NCBI RefSeq assembly: GCF_000970085.1
Contig: NZ_CP009506.1
Span: forward strand, 2,294,001-2,358,000
Direction of reading: 5' to 3'
DNA length: 64,000 nucleotides
DNA from: Methanosarcina siciliae T4/M
GTDB lineage: Archaea > Halobacteriota > Methanosarcinia > Methanosarcinales > Methanosarcinaceae
Below the pieces are notes generated by a model. That model did not search any database. It was given only the letters and a program-made list of their open reading frames with translations, and was not told the origin of the DNA. Below, one piece after another: positions 35,737-44,843 of this stretch. The position numbers and the translations under genes were made by a program. Position 1 is the first letter of the stretch; each line of letters begins with the position of its first letter.

Positions 35737-36183
35737 TCACTCTCTCTTTTCCTCATCAGCATTTTCTTCCTCTTCCGAATTCCCTCTTTCTCCTGCATTT
35801 AGAGATTTTGCACGATAACGTGCATAAATAAAGGTTTGTTCAAGAACTTGCTTTGCGAAAAGCAATTTTCTTATATCAGTTGAAAGATTGATGATTTTTC
35901 CTTCTTCACTTCCCCCAACGCCGGATTCAATTTCTATATTACACTCTTCCAGAATCTTCACTACATCGATTCTGTTATTTCGATTCCCGTTTTTGTTTGA
36001 AGCTTTTAAATATAACCATAGAGCGTACACCCCATTTGATGACAGAACTCCTAATGATTTATTTATGAAAGATTCTATCTCTTTAGGTTTCATCCCTTCC
36101 TTTGAACCTTCAGGTTTCATTAATTTATCAACAATATCGAAACCGCTTTTTGCAGCGATAAAATCAATATTATTTTGAGCCAT
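35737..36183 (-). CDS. cmr5: Cmr5 small subunit
   Basis: A 148-residue mostly helical protein starting MAQNNIDFIAAKSGFDIVDK, with an alpha-helical core (INKSLGVLSSNGVYALWLYLKA), the C-terminal helix pair (LSTDIRKLLFAKQVLEQTFIYARYRAKSL) and an acidic tail. The last segment (LEQTFIYARYRAKSL) matches the conserved end of Cmr5, the small subunit lining the crRNA-target duplex in III-B complexes. The start at 36183 (GTGGGAGAAA site upstream) is preferred over an in-frame ATG at 36279, which would lie deep inside cmr4. It overlaps cmr4 by 14 bases. Confidence 0.8.
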   Translation of the reverse strand: MAQNNIDFIAAKSGFDIVDKLMKPEGSKEGMKPKEIESFINKSLGVLSSNGVYALWLYLKASNKNGNRNNRIDVVKILEECNIEIESGVGGSEEGKIINLSTDIRKLLFAKQVLEQTFIYARYRAKSLNAGERGNSEEEENADEEKRE

Positions 36184-37156
36184 TTTCTCCCACTTCCTCA
36201 ATCGTAACTCTTCCGAAACCTCTTGTGACCATCCCACCGATACCAAGAGTCTCAAAGTAGCAGAACCCACCTTTAACAATTGATTTTACATCGAGAAGCG
36301 AGATCAGGGTGTTACTTTTCCCTTCCTTTGAGCTGTTCTCACTCTTTTTGCCATATCCAAAATAATCAGGATCGTTTATACCCAGTTCAAACCAGAGTAT
36401 AGTGCTCCTCGGGATGGCTTCACTGGTAAAAAGGGCACCATCCTTTCCTGCACCAGTTACTGGATCAATAGATACTGAAGTTCTTACCTCAAGGTTAGAA
36501 TTTATAATCTGGGAGATTAATGAATCAGGTACGATTACAATTCTGCTGGAGAGCAATTTATTTTTCTTTGAACCGAGGGATGCAAGATGATCAAATGATG
36601 GCAATTCTTTTTCATCTTCAATTGGAAGATTGAGCCACCCAAGATTCAGGCTTGATTCCCCTGAGAACTCAGAGCCAACCACTATAAAGCTATTCGAAGG
36701 CTTGTTTTTTGTCTCTAATTGAATTCCAAAATCTTCTAAAATCATGGGAGAAGTTATCCATGCAGGCCCAATCCTTGTACTAACTGGGAATAAAAGGATG
36801 TGAGCGTCGCTAAAGTAAACAAGCCCCTGTGAGCTTCCTCTATCATCATTCTTTGAGAAACCAAAGGATCTACAGATAATGCATTTTCCACAGTGACCTT
36901 TTTTATTATTTCCAGGTGATACATCATTGTCTTGTCCTGCACAAGTAATTTTTACCTTATATTCTTGATCTTCTTTCTGATCCTCTATTTCTTTATATGT
37001 AGCATAAGTCCTTGCAGTCCCTGCAATGCTGCTTCCGGGAATTTTTGGAAGATTGGTTGCTGGCTCTCTCACTATAGTATTATCTACACGGCCTATCTGG
37101 TAGCCCCCGGTGCCGATGTGTATCGGATCAAGCGTAAACATAAAGTATTTACTCAT
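36170..37156 (-). CDS. cmr4: Cmr4 RAMP backbone subunit
   Basis: About 328 residues. The beginning SKYFMFTLDPIHIGTGGYQIG, REPATNLPKIPGSSIAGTARTY and the Cys cluster (CGKCIICRSFGFSKNDD) with SSQGLVYFSDAHILLFPV follow Cmr4, which repeats along the III-B filament and cuts target RNA at an Asp in a loop near residue 25-30 (here RVDNTIVRE). The end VTRGFGRVTIEEV is the glycine-rich RAMP loop. ATG 37156 follows GGTGAT, a good match to the archaeal anti-SD, and overlaps csx11 by 8 bases; ATG 37168 is a weaker alternative. Confidence 0.85.
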   Translation of the reverse strand: MSKYFMFTLDPIHIGTGGYQIGRVDNTIVREPATNLPKIPGSSIAGTARTYATYKEIEDQKEDQEYKVKITCAGQDNDVSPGNNKKGHCGKCIICRSFGFSKNDDRGSSQGLVYFSDAHILLFPVSTRIGPAWITSPMILEDFGIQLETKNKPSNSFIVVGSEFSGESSLNLGWLNLPIEDEKELPSFDHLASLGSKKNKLLSSRIVIVPDSLISQIINSNLEVRTSVSIDPVTGAGKDGALFTSEAIPRSTILWFELGINDPDYFGYGKKSENSSKEGKSNTLISLLDVKSIVKGGFCYFETLGIGGMVTRGFGRVTIEEVGENGSK

Positions 37157-40100
37157 TTTTATCACCATTTGGCTTCAATTTTAGTATAGAGTTGTAAAAC
37201 TCCAGAATATCAAAAATCGTTTTGTCGAGACAAACCTTCTTAAGCAGCTCTTTTCCCTCTTTATCTAAAGAATTCCACCACTTACGAGTTCCAACATTTA
37301 TCAAAATGTTTTCAATTTGTTTTTCGAGAGTTTCATAGTATTCAGTTTTATTTTTCTCTTTACAGTCTTTCCAATCCATATGGAGTTTCACAAGGTTTTC
37401 TTGTATGTTTTTCAGTTGTGAAGTTGTCATGTATTGTGTATTGAACAAGTTCCATACCTTTTCAAAGACTGACGAGAACTCTTCAAGAAGGTAAGGCTTT
37501 GAACCTTTAAGCGAACTTTTATCAATTCTCTTATGATCACTATCATAACTAATTTCCAATCTTCGGGCCGTGGTATCTAAAAATTCGAAATCGAAATAAT
37601 TGGGATAAAGCTTTACACAATCTCCCTGGTCTAAATCGGACCCGTTGATTAGAAATTCCTTTTCATTCTCTATAAATGTTTTAAAAAAGCTCTTTTTTTT
37701 CTGTGCTTTATCTTCAGAGGTCTTAAGAAGGAAGTTAAAATAATATTTTGCCTGCTCATCTAAGCATTTATTCAATTGAATTTCTTTCTTCCTAATTCCC
37801 TGGTTATCAACTTCCAGATTGTCAACTTCCAGATTAACTATAGGAGAGTCTTTTGAAAAATTACTTACTGAAAAATCCATAAATTCAACGTCTTCAAAAC
37901 CGTTAAGCATTCTTCTAGATGCATTTACAGCGGCATAAAGAGCTGTTTTTGAATCAAAAAAGACAACACCTAAGTTTAGAGGTAGTCTCCCTGCAACATT
38001 TCCCATTTCTAATGAATATTTTGCGTGAATTTCAGATATTATTTTTGGAACACTGTTTGCAGGCACTATAAATTGAAACGTAACTGGAGATAACAAAACT
38101 TCAAGGAAAGGATTGTAATAACTCCCATAAAAAACATCATTGATTATATATCTTTCAAATTTATCTGGTTTTGTTCCTTCAAGTTCGATTTCAATTTCAT
38201 CCCCAATATATTTTTTTAACTTGTCTGTCGTATCATCAAACAAGCCCTTTAATTCAGGTATGTCTAAATTTTGGGTAGTGATGAATTTTTCTCCATCGAA
38301 ATACATTACAATGCTCAATTTCTTGAATTTTGCTACGTATGTGCCACGTAATAGACCTTTTGTATCTTTTAAAGTGATATTTAGGCGCTTAAATCGAATC
38401 TTCGATGAGGTTTCAATATCTTTGTAATCATGGGCAGTGGGTATGTAAATGTAGTAATTTTCATTATTCTTTAAAAAGTCACTGGTTTCCTTCCAGAAGG
38501 TTTCAGTAGATGTCCAAATCCGCCTCAATCTTGAAGGAGATGGATGTTTCCTGAAAATAGTTAGTAACAGACGTTCTGTCGCTTTTTCACAACTGGAACC
38601 ATCCTTCCAATTGTTTATTTTAGCATCCCAAAGTGGATTTCTATCTACCACTAAATTTTCATAGAACTGGTGGGAATTCATTTCACGTTGGTAAGACTCT
38701 CCAGCAATCTCTTCTAAACATTTTGGCTTTCCTTTATTTATTTTCAGTTCTTGCCTCAAGCAGTCACTCAACGAGTTCCAATTATCGTATGATTCTAAGT
38801 TTTGAGTTGTCTGGGAAAAAACAGTATTTAGGAGTTCTCCATTAAGCCACTTACTTAGATTGAACCTTCCTGTTACGATTGCTACTTTTCCATTTGAATC
38901 TGCAATTTCATTAATCCAAATTGTGGGGTACTTTTTATCGGAGAAATTATTAGGTAACCAATCTTTTATTCGGCTTTCTCCCCTATTCAAACAACACTTA
39001 CAAACTTCCTGATGTTCACATTTCGGATGAACTTTACATACAGGGCAAATATCAACCTGATATTCTTTATTGCCTCCCCCAGCTATACATTCATGATATC
39101 TTGTACAGGTATTTTTGCAAAAACTACGTTTTATTCTTCCATTATTAATACATTGATCATTACTCTTGCAAACATCACAAGAACTTTTTGAAACCTGGGC
39201 ATCTTGAACATCGATGGTCAAAACTTGATCCCATTTTTCTTTCCATTCAGGGACTTCTTCGTGAAGCTGAAAATTACCTCTTGCTTCGGTTAAAAGATTT
39301 GTAAGTAAGACTAGAGAACGAGAAGATTCACTTATGGATATATATGGTATAACTTCCCCATCAGACTTTTTATTTACTCTACACAGTATTTCTTCTTTTA
39401 TCAATTTCTCTAGAGAATCCCGGCCTATATCAGGACCAACAAAATAGATACCACTTTCATCTCTGTAGATTTCATTTCCAATTGGAAATTCTTCTTCTAT
39501 ATACGTTTTTATTTCTTGATCAATATCCTCAGTTAGTTTTCTGTATGCTACAATATCAACCAACTTGTGTGCCTTTTCTACCAGACCAAGTTTATCGTAT
39601 TGCACCCCTATAATAACCCACTTTAAATCTTTTAGATTAGTCCATTCCCCATTATGTATCATATTTGCAATGGCTGATTTGTAAAGACTTGCAACAGAAT
39701 AAGAATGATCCCATAGAGTAACATCATTTCCACTTCGCCTGGTATCTCCAAGGGCTTTTAGGAATTCTTTTTTCAACAGTTCAATTATTTTTTTTCTCTG
39801 CATCACTATATTATCTGGTTTTTCAGAAATTTCTTCTAAGTAGGTAGACAATTCATTGCAAAGATTTTCTCTGCTCGGCTTTAAATCTTCAATGTTAATT
39901 TTCTTTTCATGCCCAAAAGAAGTAGATATTTTTGTACACTCAATTGATTGCTTTCCAATATTTTGAAGAATACCTTTGTCTACTCCAGAATCAAGACGAT
40001 CAATATTTTTTAATAACTCGATAAGTCTTTTATCAGTTTTTTTTCCATGATGTTCTGAAATTATTTCTTTAGGCCCCGCCAATTTTTCGGAGAATATAGG

Positions 40101-40451
40101 TTTAATTGTGTTAGTCCTAATATTTTTATTTATAATGTCCTTGAATACTTCTTTAGAAATTATTTCTTTAAAACTTGAACTCAAAAATTCACTATAATCA
40201 AATTTATCGTTGTTTTCGCTAAAAATATTATAATGCTTAAATTTGCAATAGATACTGTAATTTTTTTTTGAATCGAAGCATTCTTTACTTTGTTCAACTA
40301 TGAACTCTTTACTTAATTTCCCTAAATCGTGCAACAGAGAGTAAATTTCAGACAGAAGAATGAAATCGGCATTTTCTTTAATGCGCTCTTGTCCATTCAT
40401 TAATACGCCCCTGTTCTCTTCAAGAACATTCAAATTCCGGTCTTTGTTCAC
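37149..40451 (-). CDS. csx11: Csx11-family Cas10-like large subunit, HD motif present, GGDD not seen
   Basis: An 1100-residue protein in the cmr2/cas10 position. The HD motif is near the start (EIYSLLHDLGKLSKEF, H41-D42), so DNA cleavage in cis is possible. Residues about 424-490 hold 13 cysteines in a row of CxxC-type motifs (CDVCKSNDQC, CKNTC, CPVCKVHPKC, CKCCLNRG), an extended Zn-binding insert. The palm-like C-terminal region is recognisable at about residue 794 (FQFIVPANSVPKIISEIHAK). At the GGDD site the sequence reads NASRRMLNGFEDVEF, so the cyclic-oligoadenylate motif appears lost, as in Csx11 relatives. The GTG at 40451 overlaps the previous stop as GTGA; ATG 40400 is an alternative. 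Confidence 0.85.
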   Translation of the reverse strand: MNKDRNLNVLEENRGVLMNGQERIKENADFILLSEIYSLLHDLGKLSKEFIVEQSKECFDSKKNYSIYCKFKHYNIFSENNDKFDYSEFLSSSFKEIISKEVFKDIINKNIRTNTIKPIFSEKLAGPKEIISEHHGKKTDKRLIELLKNIDRLDSGVDKGILQNIGKQSIECTKISTSFGHEKKINIEDLKPSRENLCNELSTYLEEISEKPDNIVMQRKKIIELLKKEFLKALGDTRRSGNDVTLWDHSYSVASLYKSAIANMIHNGEWTNLKDLKWVIIGVQYDKLGLVEKAHKLVDIVAYRKLTEDIDQEIKTYIEEEFPIGNEIYRDESGIYFVGPDIGRDSLEKLIKEEILCRVNKKSDGEVIPYISISESSRSLVLLTNLLTEARGNFQLHEEVPEWKEKWDQVLTIDVQDAQVSKSSCDVCKSNDQCINNGRIKRSFCKNTCTRYHECIAGGGNKEYQVDICPVCKVHPKCEHQEVCKCCLNRGESRIKDWLPNNFSDKKYPTIWINEIADSNGKVAIVTGRFNLSKWLNGELLNTVFSQTTQNLESYDNWNSLSDCLRQELKINKGKPKCLEEIAGESYQREMNSHQFYENLVVDRNPLWDAKINNWKDGSSCEKATERLLLTIFRKHPSPSRLRRIWTSTETFWKETSDFLKNNENYYIYIPTAHDYKDIETSSKIRFKRLNITLKDTKGLLRGTYVAKFKKLSIVMYFDGEKFITTQNLDIPELKGLFDDTTDKLKKYIGDEIEIELEGTKPDKFERYIINDVFYGSYYNPFLEVLLSPVTFQFIVPANSVPKIISEIHAKYSLEMGNVAGRLPLNLGVVFFDSKTALYAAVNASRRMLNGFEDVEFMDFSVSNFSKDSPIVNLEVDNLEVDNQGIRKKEIQLNKCLDEQAKYYFNFLLKTSEDKAQKKKSFFKTFIENEKEFLINGSDLDQGDCVKLYPNYFDFEFLDTTARRLEISYDSDHKRIDKSSLKGSKPYLLEEFSSVFEKVWNLFNTQYMTTSQLKNIQENLVKLHMDWKDCKEKNKTEYYETLEKQIENILINVGTRKWWNSLDKEGKELLKKVCLDKTIFDILEFYNSILKLKPNGDKNE

Positions 40452-41626
40452 TCCCTCACCTTCTTGGAATCCTGCAGTCTTTGGCTGATATGTTTAGCAA
40501 TATCAGTTAGTTCTTCAAAAGTGCTAAAAGACCAAGTTGGCCATTCAATAGAGGTTTTAGCTTCAGACTGAAGATGTTTCTGCCAGCCAGATGCATGGAA
40601 TTTATACCATCGTTTGAACATTTTAAACTCTTTTAGAGGCCCTCCGCCACTTTGAGCTAATTTTTCACCCGTAATATTAGTTATCGGTTTACCCTCTGCA
40701 CCTTTAAACGAATCTTTTAGAGTTCCATCTTCATTAAGATATTTTAAAAATATCTTTTCTGGTGGCTTCATATCTTCATGTATAGAAACAGTAACACATT
40801 TTGTTTTCAGGGTAATTTTCCCGTCCATGAGTTTATCTTCGACAATCCCAAATCCACTTGCCGTTTTGGCACCGAAACCATGGACCAAGAACATATCTTT
40901 AAGTCCTTTAGAAATGAGGTATATATCGAAGGCAACGTTATCATTAGCATGTGATTTTTCTTCATCAGAAACACAAAAAGGAACATAAAGCAAACTGAAT
41001 GAGCCGGTACTTTTGGCAGGTACAACTTCATAATAAATAGGATTTATACCTGCTTTTCTTTCTCTATCATGTGGATTTATGACTTCAAGTTTGATATTGT
41101 CAAAATATGTAGGAAATAGAATTAAAAATCCTTTTTTGTTATCATTCTCTTTGTCAGATACGTATCCAAATAACCGGTCAATAGATCGAGACTTTAATTC
41201 GTCATGCTTTTCTTCATCATTACTTTTAACGATAGCATTTCTTAAGGTGCCAGCCCATCCGCTTGGGCGCACCATGGGAATCTTAAAAATGGATTCTTTA
41301 CATATAGGATTGTCAATAATATAGAACTGTTCATCATCTTTACTGTAAAACGGTTTCTTAAGTTTGAATTTAAATTGGACAAAAAAGGAATTAACAGGAA
41401 GAATACTAATATTAATCATTGGCTGGCATAAATTTAAGTCATGCAACAACTGGATTGCACTTTTCAACCTCAAATTACTATTGTCAATTTCATTTTTATA
41501 ATCTTCTAATTTTTCTTTTTTATCCAATGAATATAGCTGAATTTTTGAATAATAATCTGATATATCATTTATTTCTGATGAATCTGAAAAATAGCTATAA
41601 AAATCATACGAATGCGTATTAGACAT
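40448..41626 (-). CDS. RAMP-superfamily protein between cmr1 and csx11
   Basis: About 392 residues. After an acidic helical N-terminus (about 85 residues) comes a RAMP fold: VQFKFKLKKPFYSKDDEQFY, FKIPMVRPSGWAGTLRNAI, RLFGYVSDKENDNKKGFLIL, and DMFLVHGFGAKTASGFGIVED as the G-rich loop. The last 100 residues (SGWQKHLQSEAKTSIEWPTW) are helical. The 5' ATGGGGATG gives two starts; ATG 41626 is preferred because GGAGG lies 7 bases upstream. It overlaps cmr1 by 8 bases. It resembles Csx11-associated RAMPs but is too divergent to name as Cmr3. Confidence 0.75.
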   Translation of the reverse strand: MSNTHSYDFYSYFSDSSEINDISDYYSKIQLYSLDKKEKLEDYKNEIDNSNLRLKSAIQLLHDLNLCQPMINISILPVNSFFVQFKFKLKKPFYSKDDEQFYIIDNPICKESIFKIPMVRPSGWAGTLRNAIVKSNDEEKHDELKSRSIDRLFGYVSDKENDNKKGFLILFPTYFDNIKLEVINPHDRERKAGINPIYYEVVPAKSTGSFSLLYVPFCVSDEEKSHANDNVAFDIYLISKGLKDMFLVHGFGAKTASGFGIVEDKLMDGKITLKTKCVTVSIHEDMKPPEKIFLKYLNEDGTLKDSFKGAEGKPITNITGEKLAQSGGGPLKEFKMFKRWYKFHASGWQKHLQSEAKTSIEWPTWSFSTFEELTDIAKHISQRLQDSKKVRE

Positions 41627-42602
41627 CCCCATTCCTCCCGTTTTGAATATTTAGAAGAATGTCTTTTCCTGTAATTATATTGTTAATATCCTGCTTAATT
41701 CTGGTTTGTAACTTTCTTTTGATAATATCAAGTTCTTGTTCATTTCGCACGTAACCAAAAACTTTATTTCCGATCTTAAACGAAAATATTTTTTTACTCG
41801 AACCTGGTATCATACTTGAAGCACGATTTCCTCGAAGAAATTCTAAAAATTCGTCTCCATAAATAGAAACATTTCCTTTATTGTCCAATCCAAATATTTC
41901 ATTTATCTTCAACCGATCCAAGTATTCCCCTTTTATTATCCAGTAATACCTAAAATCAAACCAGTTTTTATTGTTAATTTTTCCACAATTTTCTGTAATA
42001 GTCTTAATCCATTTTTGAGTTTTATTATAATCAGATTTGCTTGCCCAATCAGTATTTACTAAATTGACTTCGATTAAACCGTAATCCTTCCCAACTGGAC
42101 TTCCCTGAGGCTTACGAGTTGTTCTACCACCGAATGCTCCGTAATTTTCAATTATTTGCAATGTTTGAAATAATAGCCACTTCTCGCTATCTGAAATCTT
42201 AAAAATCTCATAAAATTCAATTTCTAAAATCCCACTATAGCCATCATCATTCATTCTTTGACTAAAAGTACCCCCTAAATCGTTTGCTACAATCTTAAAT
42301 CGCCGTTTCCACCCGGTACATCCAAATAACCTGCAGGCAGGGCAAACGTTTTTAAGTCCAATTTCCAGTGCTTCATCTACATTTTGTCCTTTTTCCAATG
42401 CTTTCTCATAGTCCTTTGTGTTGAACTCACATCCCCCATTTGAAGGATCACAAGCATATCCTCCCATACCTCTCACTATTGCTTCATACCACCACCGCAT
42501 GCTCCCGATGATGCTGGTCTCTTTTATTGTTGTACATTTTTGATTTGCATCTCCGGTCCAGATGGGAGTCAAAGTCTTAAATTTGATTTCAGTTTTAACC
42601 AT
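41619..42602 (-). CDS. cmr1: Cmr1 RAMP subunit
   Basis: A 327-residue RAMP. EIKFKTLTPIWTGDANQKC, then IKETSIIGSMRWWYEAIVRG and YACDPSNGGCEFNT, are the classic Cmr1 start. VCPACRLFGCTGWKRRFKIV holds Cys pairs, and NYGAFGGRTTRKPQGSPVG gives a glycine-rich loop. Cmr1 caps the 3' end of the III-B complex. ATG 42602 follows an AAGGGA site. Spacing to cas6 (22 bp) and overlap with the next gene indicate one operon. Confidence 0.92.
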   Translation of the reverse strand: MVKTEIKFKTLTPIWTGDANQKCTTIKETSIIGSMRWWYEAIVRGMGGYACDPSNGGCEFNTKDYEKALEKGQNVDEALEIGLKNVCPACRLFGCTGWKRRFKIVANDLGGTFSQRMNDDGYSGILEIEFYEIFKISDSEKWLLFQTLQIIENYGAFGGRTTRKPQGSPVGKDYGLIEVNLVNTDWASKSDYNKTQKWIKTITENCGKINNKNWFDFRYYWIIKGEYLDRLKINEIFGLDNKGNVSIYGDEFLEFLRGNRASSMIPGSSKKIFSFKIGNKVFGYVRNEQELDIIKRKLQTRIKQDINNIITGKDILLNIQNGRNGDV

Positions 42603-42623
42603 GTATTATTCCCTTGTACAAGC

Positions 42624-43367
42624 TTAATTACGAGATAATGTATTGGCATTCCAAACAGTACTTTTTAGAAAATCAGAGGATTTTTGGCAATTATACCCCC
42701 TTATTTTCCTCACAGTCCCAAACCCCTTCGCAACCCCTTTTCCTATTCCCATAAAATCCGGAATCAAAAAATTAGCTATAAAACCGCCTGTAAAAGAAGT
42801 AAAATCCATATTTTTGTACTTTGAACGCCTGAGTTCCACATCGACATCACATTTTATGGTATCGGGAACCGTATATCCAAAAGTCTTTGACATCGAGAGT
42901 AAATTTCCTGCCAGGGTCCTTCTTAGCATTTCCTTTTGCTCTTCGGGGTTTTTGGTCTCAAGAAATTTCTCCTCATTTTCTTTATTAAGGGCCATCCAGG
43001 GAGTTAGAAATTCATAAAAGTAAATGCTTTTTGTAAGCCCAAAGTCCTGTTTTTTAAGCCTCAAAGAGCGTTCCGTGATCTCAAAGTCTTCGTGAGGAAG
43101 GGTTACCGTATCAAATTTATCAAATAAACCTTTCAAGATTTCTGCGCCTTCGTTTACCCCAACTACCAGAGGTGTCCTGTCAAGAACTTTGTACTGCACT
43201 AAAGGGTAGCGGTAGTAAAACCTGTCAGTATTATGGTTGTGGAGAAGGTCATATTCATTGAATTTTGATGCAAAAAACCCACGGATCTGATTTGCATCTC
43301 CCCTGAACTCCTCTTCGCCTTCAAAAGTCATTTCAAGGGTTTTGAGCTTAATGTTCCCAGGATTCAT
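42624..43367 (-). CDS. cas6: Cas6 CRISPR RNA endonuclease
   Basis: A 247-residue protein. IKLKTLEMTFEGEEEFRGDAN, RYPLVQYKVLDRTPLVVGVN and MSKTFGYTVPDT lead to DFMGIGKGVAKGFGTVRKI, the C-terminal G-rich loop of Cas6/RAMP-type processing enzymes. Cas6 cuts the repeat to give crRNAs with an 8-nt 5' handle; the array repeats here would give AUUGAAAC. It is the first gene after the reverse transcriptase, separated by a 122-bp AT-rich gap, so it may have an additional promoter. A general-acid His is in LLHNHNTDRFYYRYP. Confidence 0.85.
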   Translation of the reverse strand: MNPGNIKLKTLEMTFEGEEEFRGDANQIRGFFASKFNEYDLLHNHNTDRFYYRYPLVQYKVLDRTPLVVGVNEGAEILKGLFDKFDTVTLPHEDFEITERSLRLKKQDFGLTKSIYFYEFLTPWMALNKENEEKFLETKNPEEQKEMLRRTLAGNLLSMSKTFGYTVPDTIKCDVDVELRRSKYKNMDFTSFTGGFIANFLIPDFMGIGKGVAKGFGTVRKIRGYNCQKSSDFLKSTVWNANTLSRN

Positions 43368-43384
43368 AATATCTATAAAGAATT

Positions 43385-43489
43385 TTTTACAAATACATTT
43401 TTTAAATTTTATTGATTTTTGTTATAAGATAAATAACTTATCATATTAATCAGATAACATTTCTAAATAATTATAAACATGATATATAT
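43385..43489 (-). promoter_or_regulatory. AT-rich spacer between RT and cas6, possible internal promoter
   Basis: The 122-bp gap is over 85% A/T and reads, on the minus strand, TTTTATTTAAATATATATCATG and TAAGTTATTTATCTTATAAC, several TATA-like matches. It may give cas6 and the cmr genes a second promoter independent of the operator before RT. Confidence 0.3.
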
Positions 43490-44704
43490 TTAAATAAAAT
43501 CTTGAATTTTTTTATTAAAACATTGTTCAATTCTTTCAAGCCCGGAAGCATAATCCGTGTGCCTGTAGTAATTTACCCAAGGGTCTACGACATTATAAAT
43601 ATTTTTTATTACAATATTAAGAGCCTGATACTCGTTTTCAGAGTCAAATTTGTTCTTTTTTCCTTTAAATTCAATATCTATGCTCTCAATACTCTCTATT
43701 ATCTTCTCAATTGACCCATCGGTGGGTAATACATTTATTCTGTTTCCCAAGCCGTTTTCATCCAGAATTTCCTGAAAATAGAACCCCACGAATTCAAACC
43801 CATTAGCTGCTGCCCCCACATAGGTTTTTTCTCTGTTTAATTCGAGCCCAAGTTCAGCCATAATAGTCTCAGCCCTCTCAGGCTTAATCCACTCCTTTGA
43901 AAGGACTACAAAATCATCTGCAAAACGTACGAGGTGTTCAATTGATTCCCCTTCAACATTCTTGAGCCCGATTTCTGCCCAGTGGTTGTCGAACTGGTCC
44001 AGGTAGAAGTTTACAAGAAGCGGAGAGATTATCCCGCCTTGGAGCAACCCTTTATTTGAGTTTTTTCCGGAACCGCTTCCAAAAGAACCTTTTTTGAGCC
44101 AGCTCTCGACCAGGGAAAGGATCAGCTCATCTCCAATCCTTGTTTTAATGATCTTCATGAGCTTATCATGGGGGATGTTGTCAAAACAGCCCTCGATATC
44201 CCCCTTCAGGTAATGGGTGTTTCCGGCTTCGAGCCATTTGTAGACTTCAAGACTGGCAAGTTTTGCAGACCTGTACGCCCGGTAGCCGTAGGAACAATTT
44301 TCAAAATCAGCTTCAAAAATAGGTTCAAGGACGAGTTTTACAGCTCCCTGGACAAGCCGGTCTCTCAGAGTCAGGATTCCAAGCTGTCTTGTTTCTCCGT
44401 TTCGTTTTGGAATCTCAACCCTTTTTACTGCATCGGCAATATATTTGCCATCTTCAAGCTCTTTCTTTACGACACGGATGAATTTGTCGACCCCGGAAGC
44501 TTCTACCTGCTGGACAGTTAGAGAGTCAAAACCAGTGCCTTTTGTGTTCTTGTTCAGGTTTTTCCAGGCTGTATAGAGGATCTCGTCTTTCAAAAGCAGT
44601 TTTTTAAGCTTCCGGAACCGTTTTTGCGGGTTCCTCTTCGCTTTGTTATACAGTTTCAGTTGAATTTCGGCTAGAGTCTGGTTCTGTATATCAGGTACCT
44701 CCAT
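43490..44704 (-). CDS. standalone group-II-intron-like reverse transcriptase of the CRISPR island
   Basis: A 404-residue reverse transcriptase. RT motifs appear in order: LRDRLVQGAVKLVLEPIFE (RT2), YLKGDIEGCFDNIPHDKL (RT3, Asp169), LLQGGIISPLLVNFYLDQF (RT4) and VRFADDFVVLSK (RT5, FADD at 261-264), then LNREKTYVGAAANGFEFVGF and a short thumb-like end. No endonuclease domain follows, no group II intron domain V or EBS/IBS structure is visible on either flank, and there is no fusion to Cas1. It lies first in a leftward operon with cas6 and cmr genes and shares promoter architecture with cas1. Standalone CRISPR-associated RTs are known, and RT-Cas1 systems can acquire spacers from RNA; use of RNA here is inference. 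Confidence 0.9.
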   Translation of the reverse strand: MEVPDIQNQTLAEIQLKLYNKAKRNPQKRFRKLKKLLLKDEILYTAWKNLNKNTKGTGFDSLTVQQVEASGVDKFIRVVKKELEDGKYIADAVKRVEIPKRNGETRQLGILTLRDRLVQGAVKLVLEPIFEADFENCSYGYRAYRSAKLASLEVYKWLEAGNTHYLKGDIEGCFDNIPHDKLMKIIKTRIGDELILSLVESWLKKGSFGSGSGKNSNKGLLQGGIISPLLVNFYLDQFDNHWAEIGLKNVEGESIEHLVRFADDFVVLSKEWIKPERAETIMAELGLELNREKTYVGAAANGFEFVGFYFQEILDENGLGNRINVLPTDGSIEKIIESIESIDIEFKGKKNKFDSENEYQALNIVIKNIYNVVDPWVNYYRHTDYASGLERIEQCFNKKIQDFI

Positions 44705-44728
44705 AAATGGTTCTTAATTTCCAGTCGT

Positions 44729-44779
44729 CTACAGAGCCTGATATACTTAGCCGCGAAGAATTCGGGTTTTTTCCGAATT
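44729..44779 (-). promoter_or_regulatory. operator-promoter of the RT-cas6-cmr operon
   Basis: Read on the minus strand: AATTCGG/CCGAATT (7-bp arms, 7-base centre, 44759-44779), then TTCTTCGCG, a TATA-like TAAGTATATC, and CTGTAG at 44734-44729, ending 30 bases before the RT ATG. The cas1 promoter at 47150-47203 carries the same elements with the same internal distances. Confidence 0.7.
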
Positions 44780-44843
44780 AAAGGACTCGATACTTTTTCG
44801 TGATTTCAGTTTTTATCCACGGAGGTGGAGTTTATGGATATTA

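Noticed and set aside
43368..44843. RT as a mobile group II intron
   Set aside because: No domain V/VI-like RNA hairpin, no intron boundary sequence and no endonuclease domain are visible on either side.
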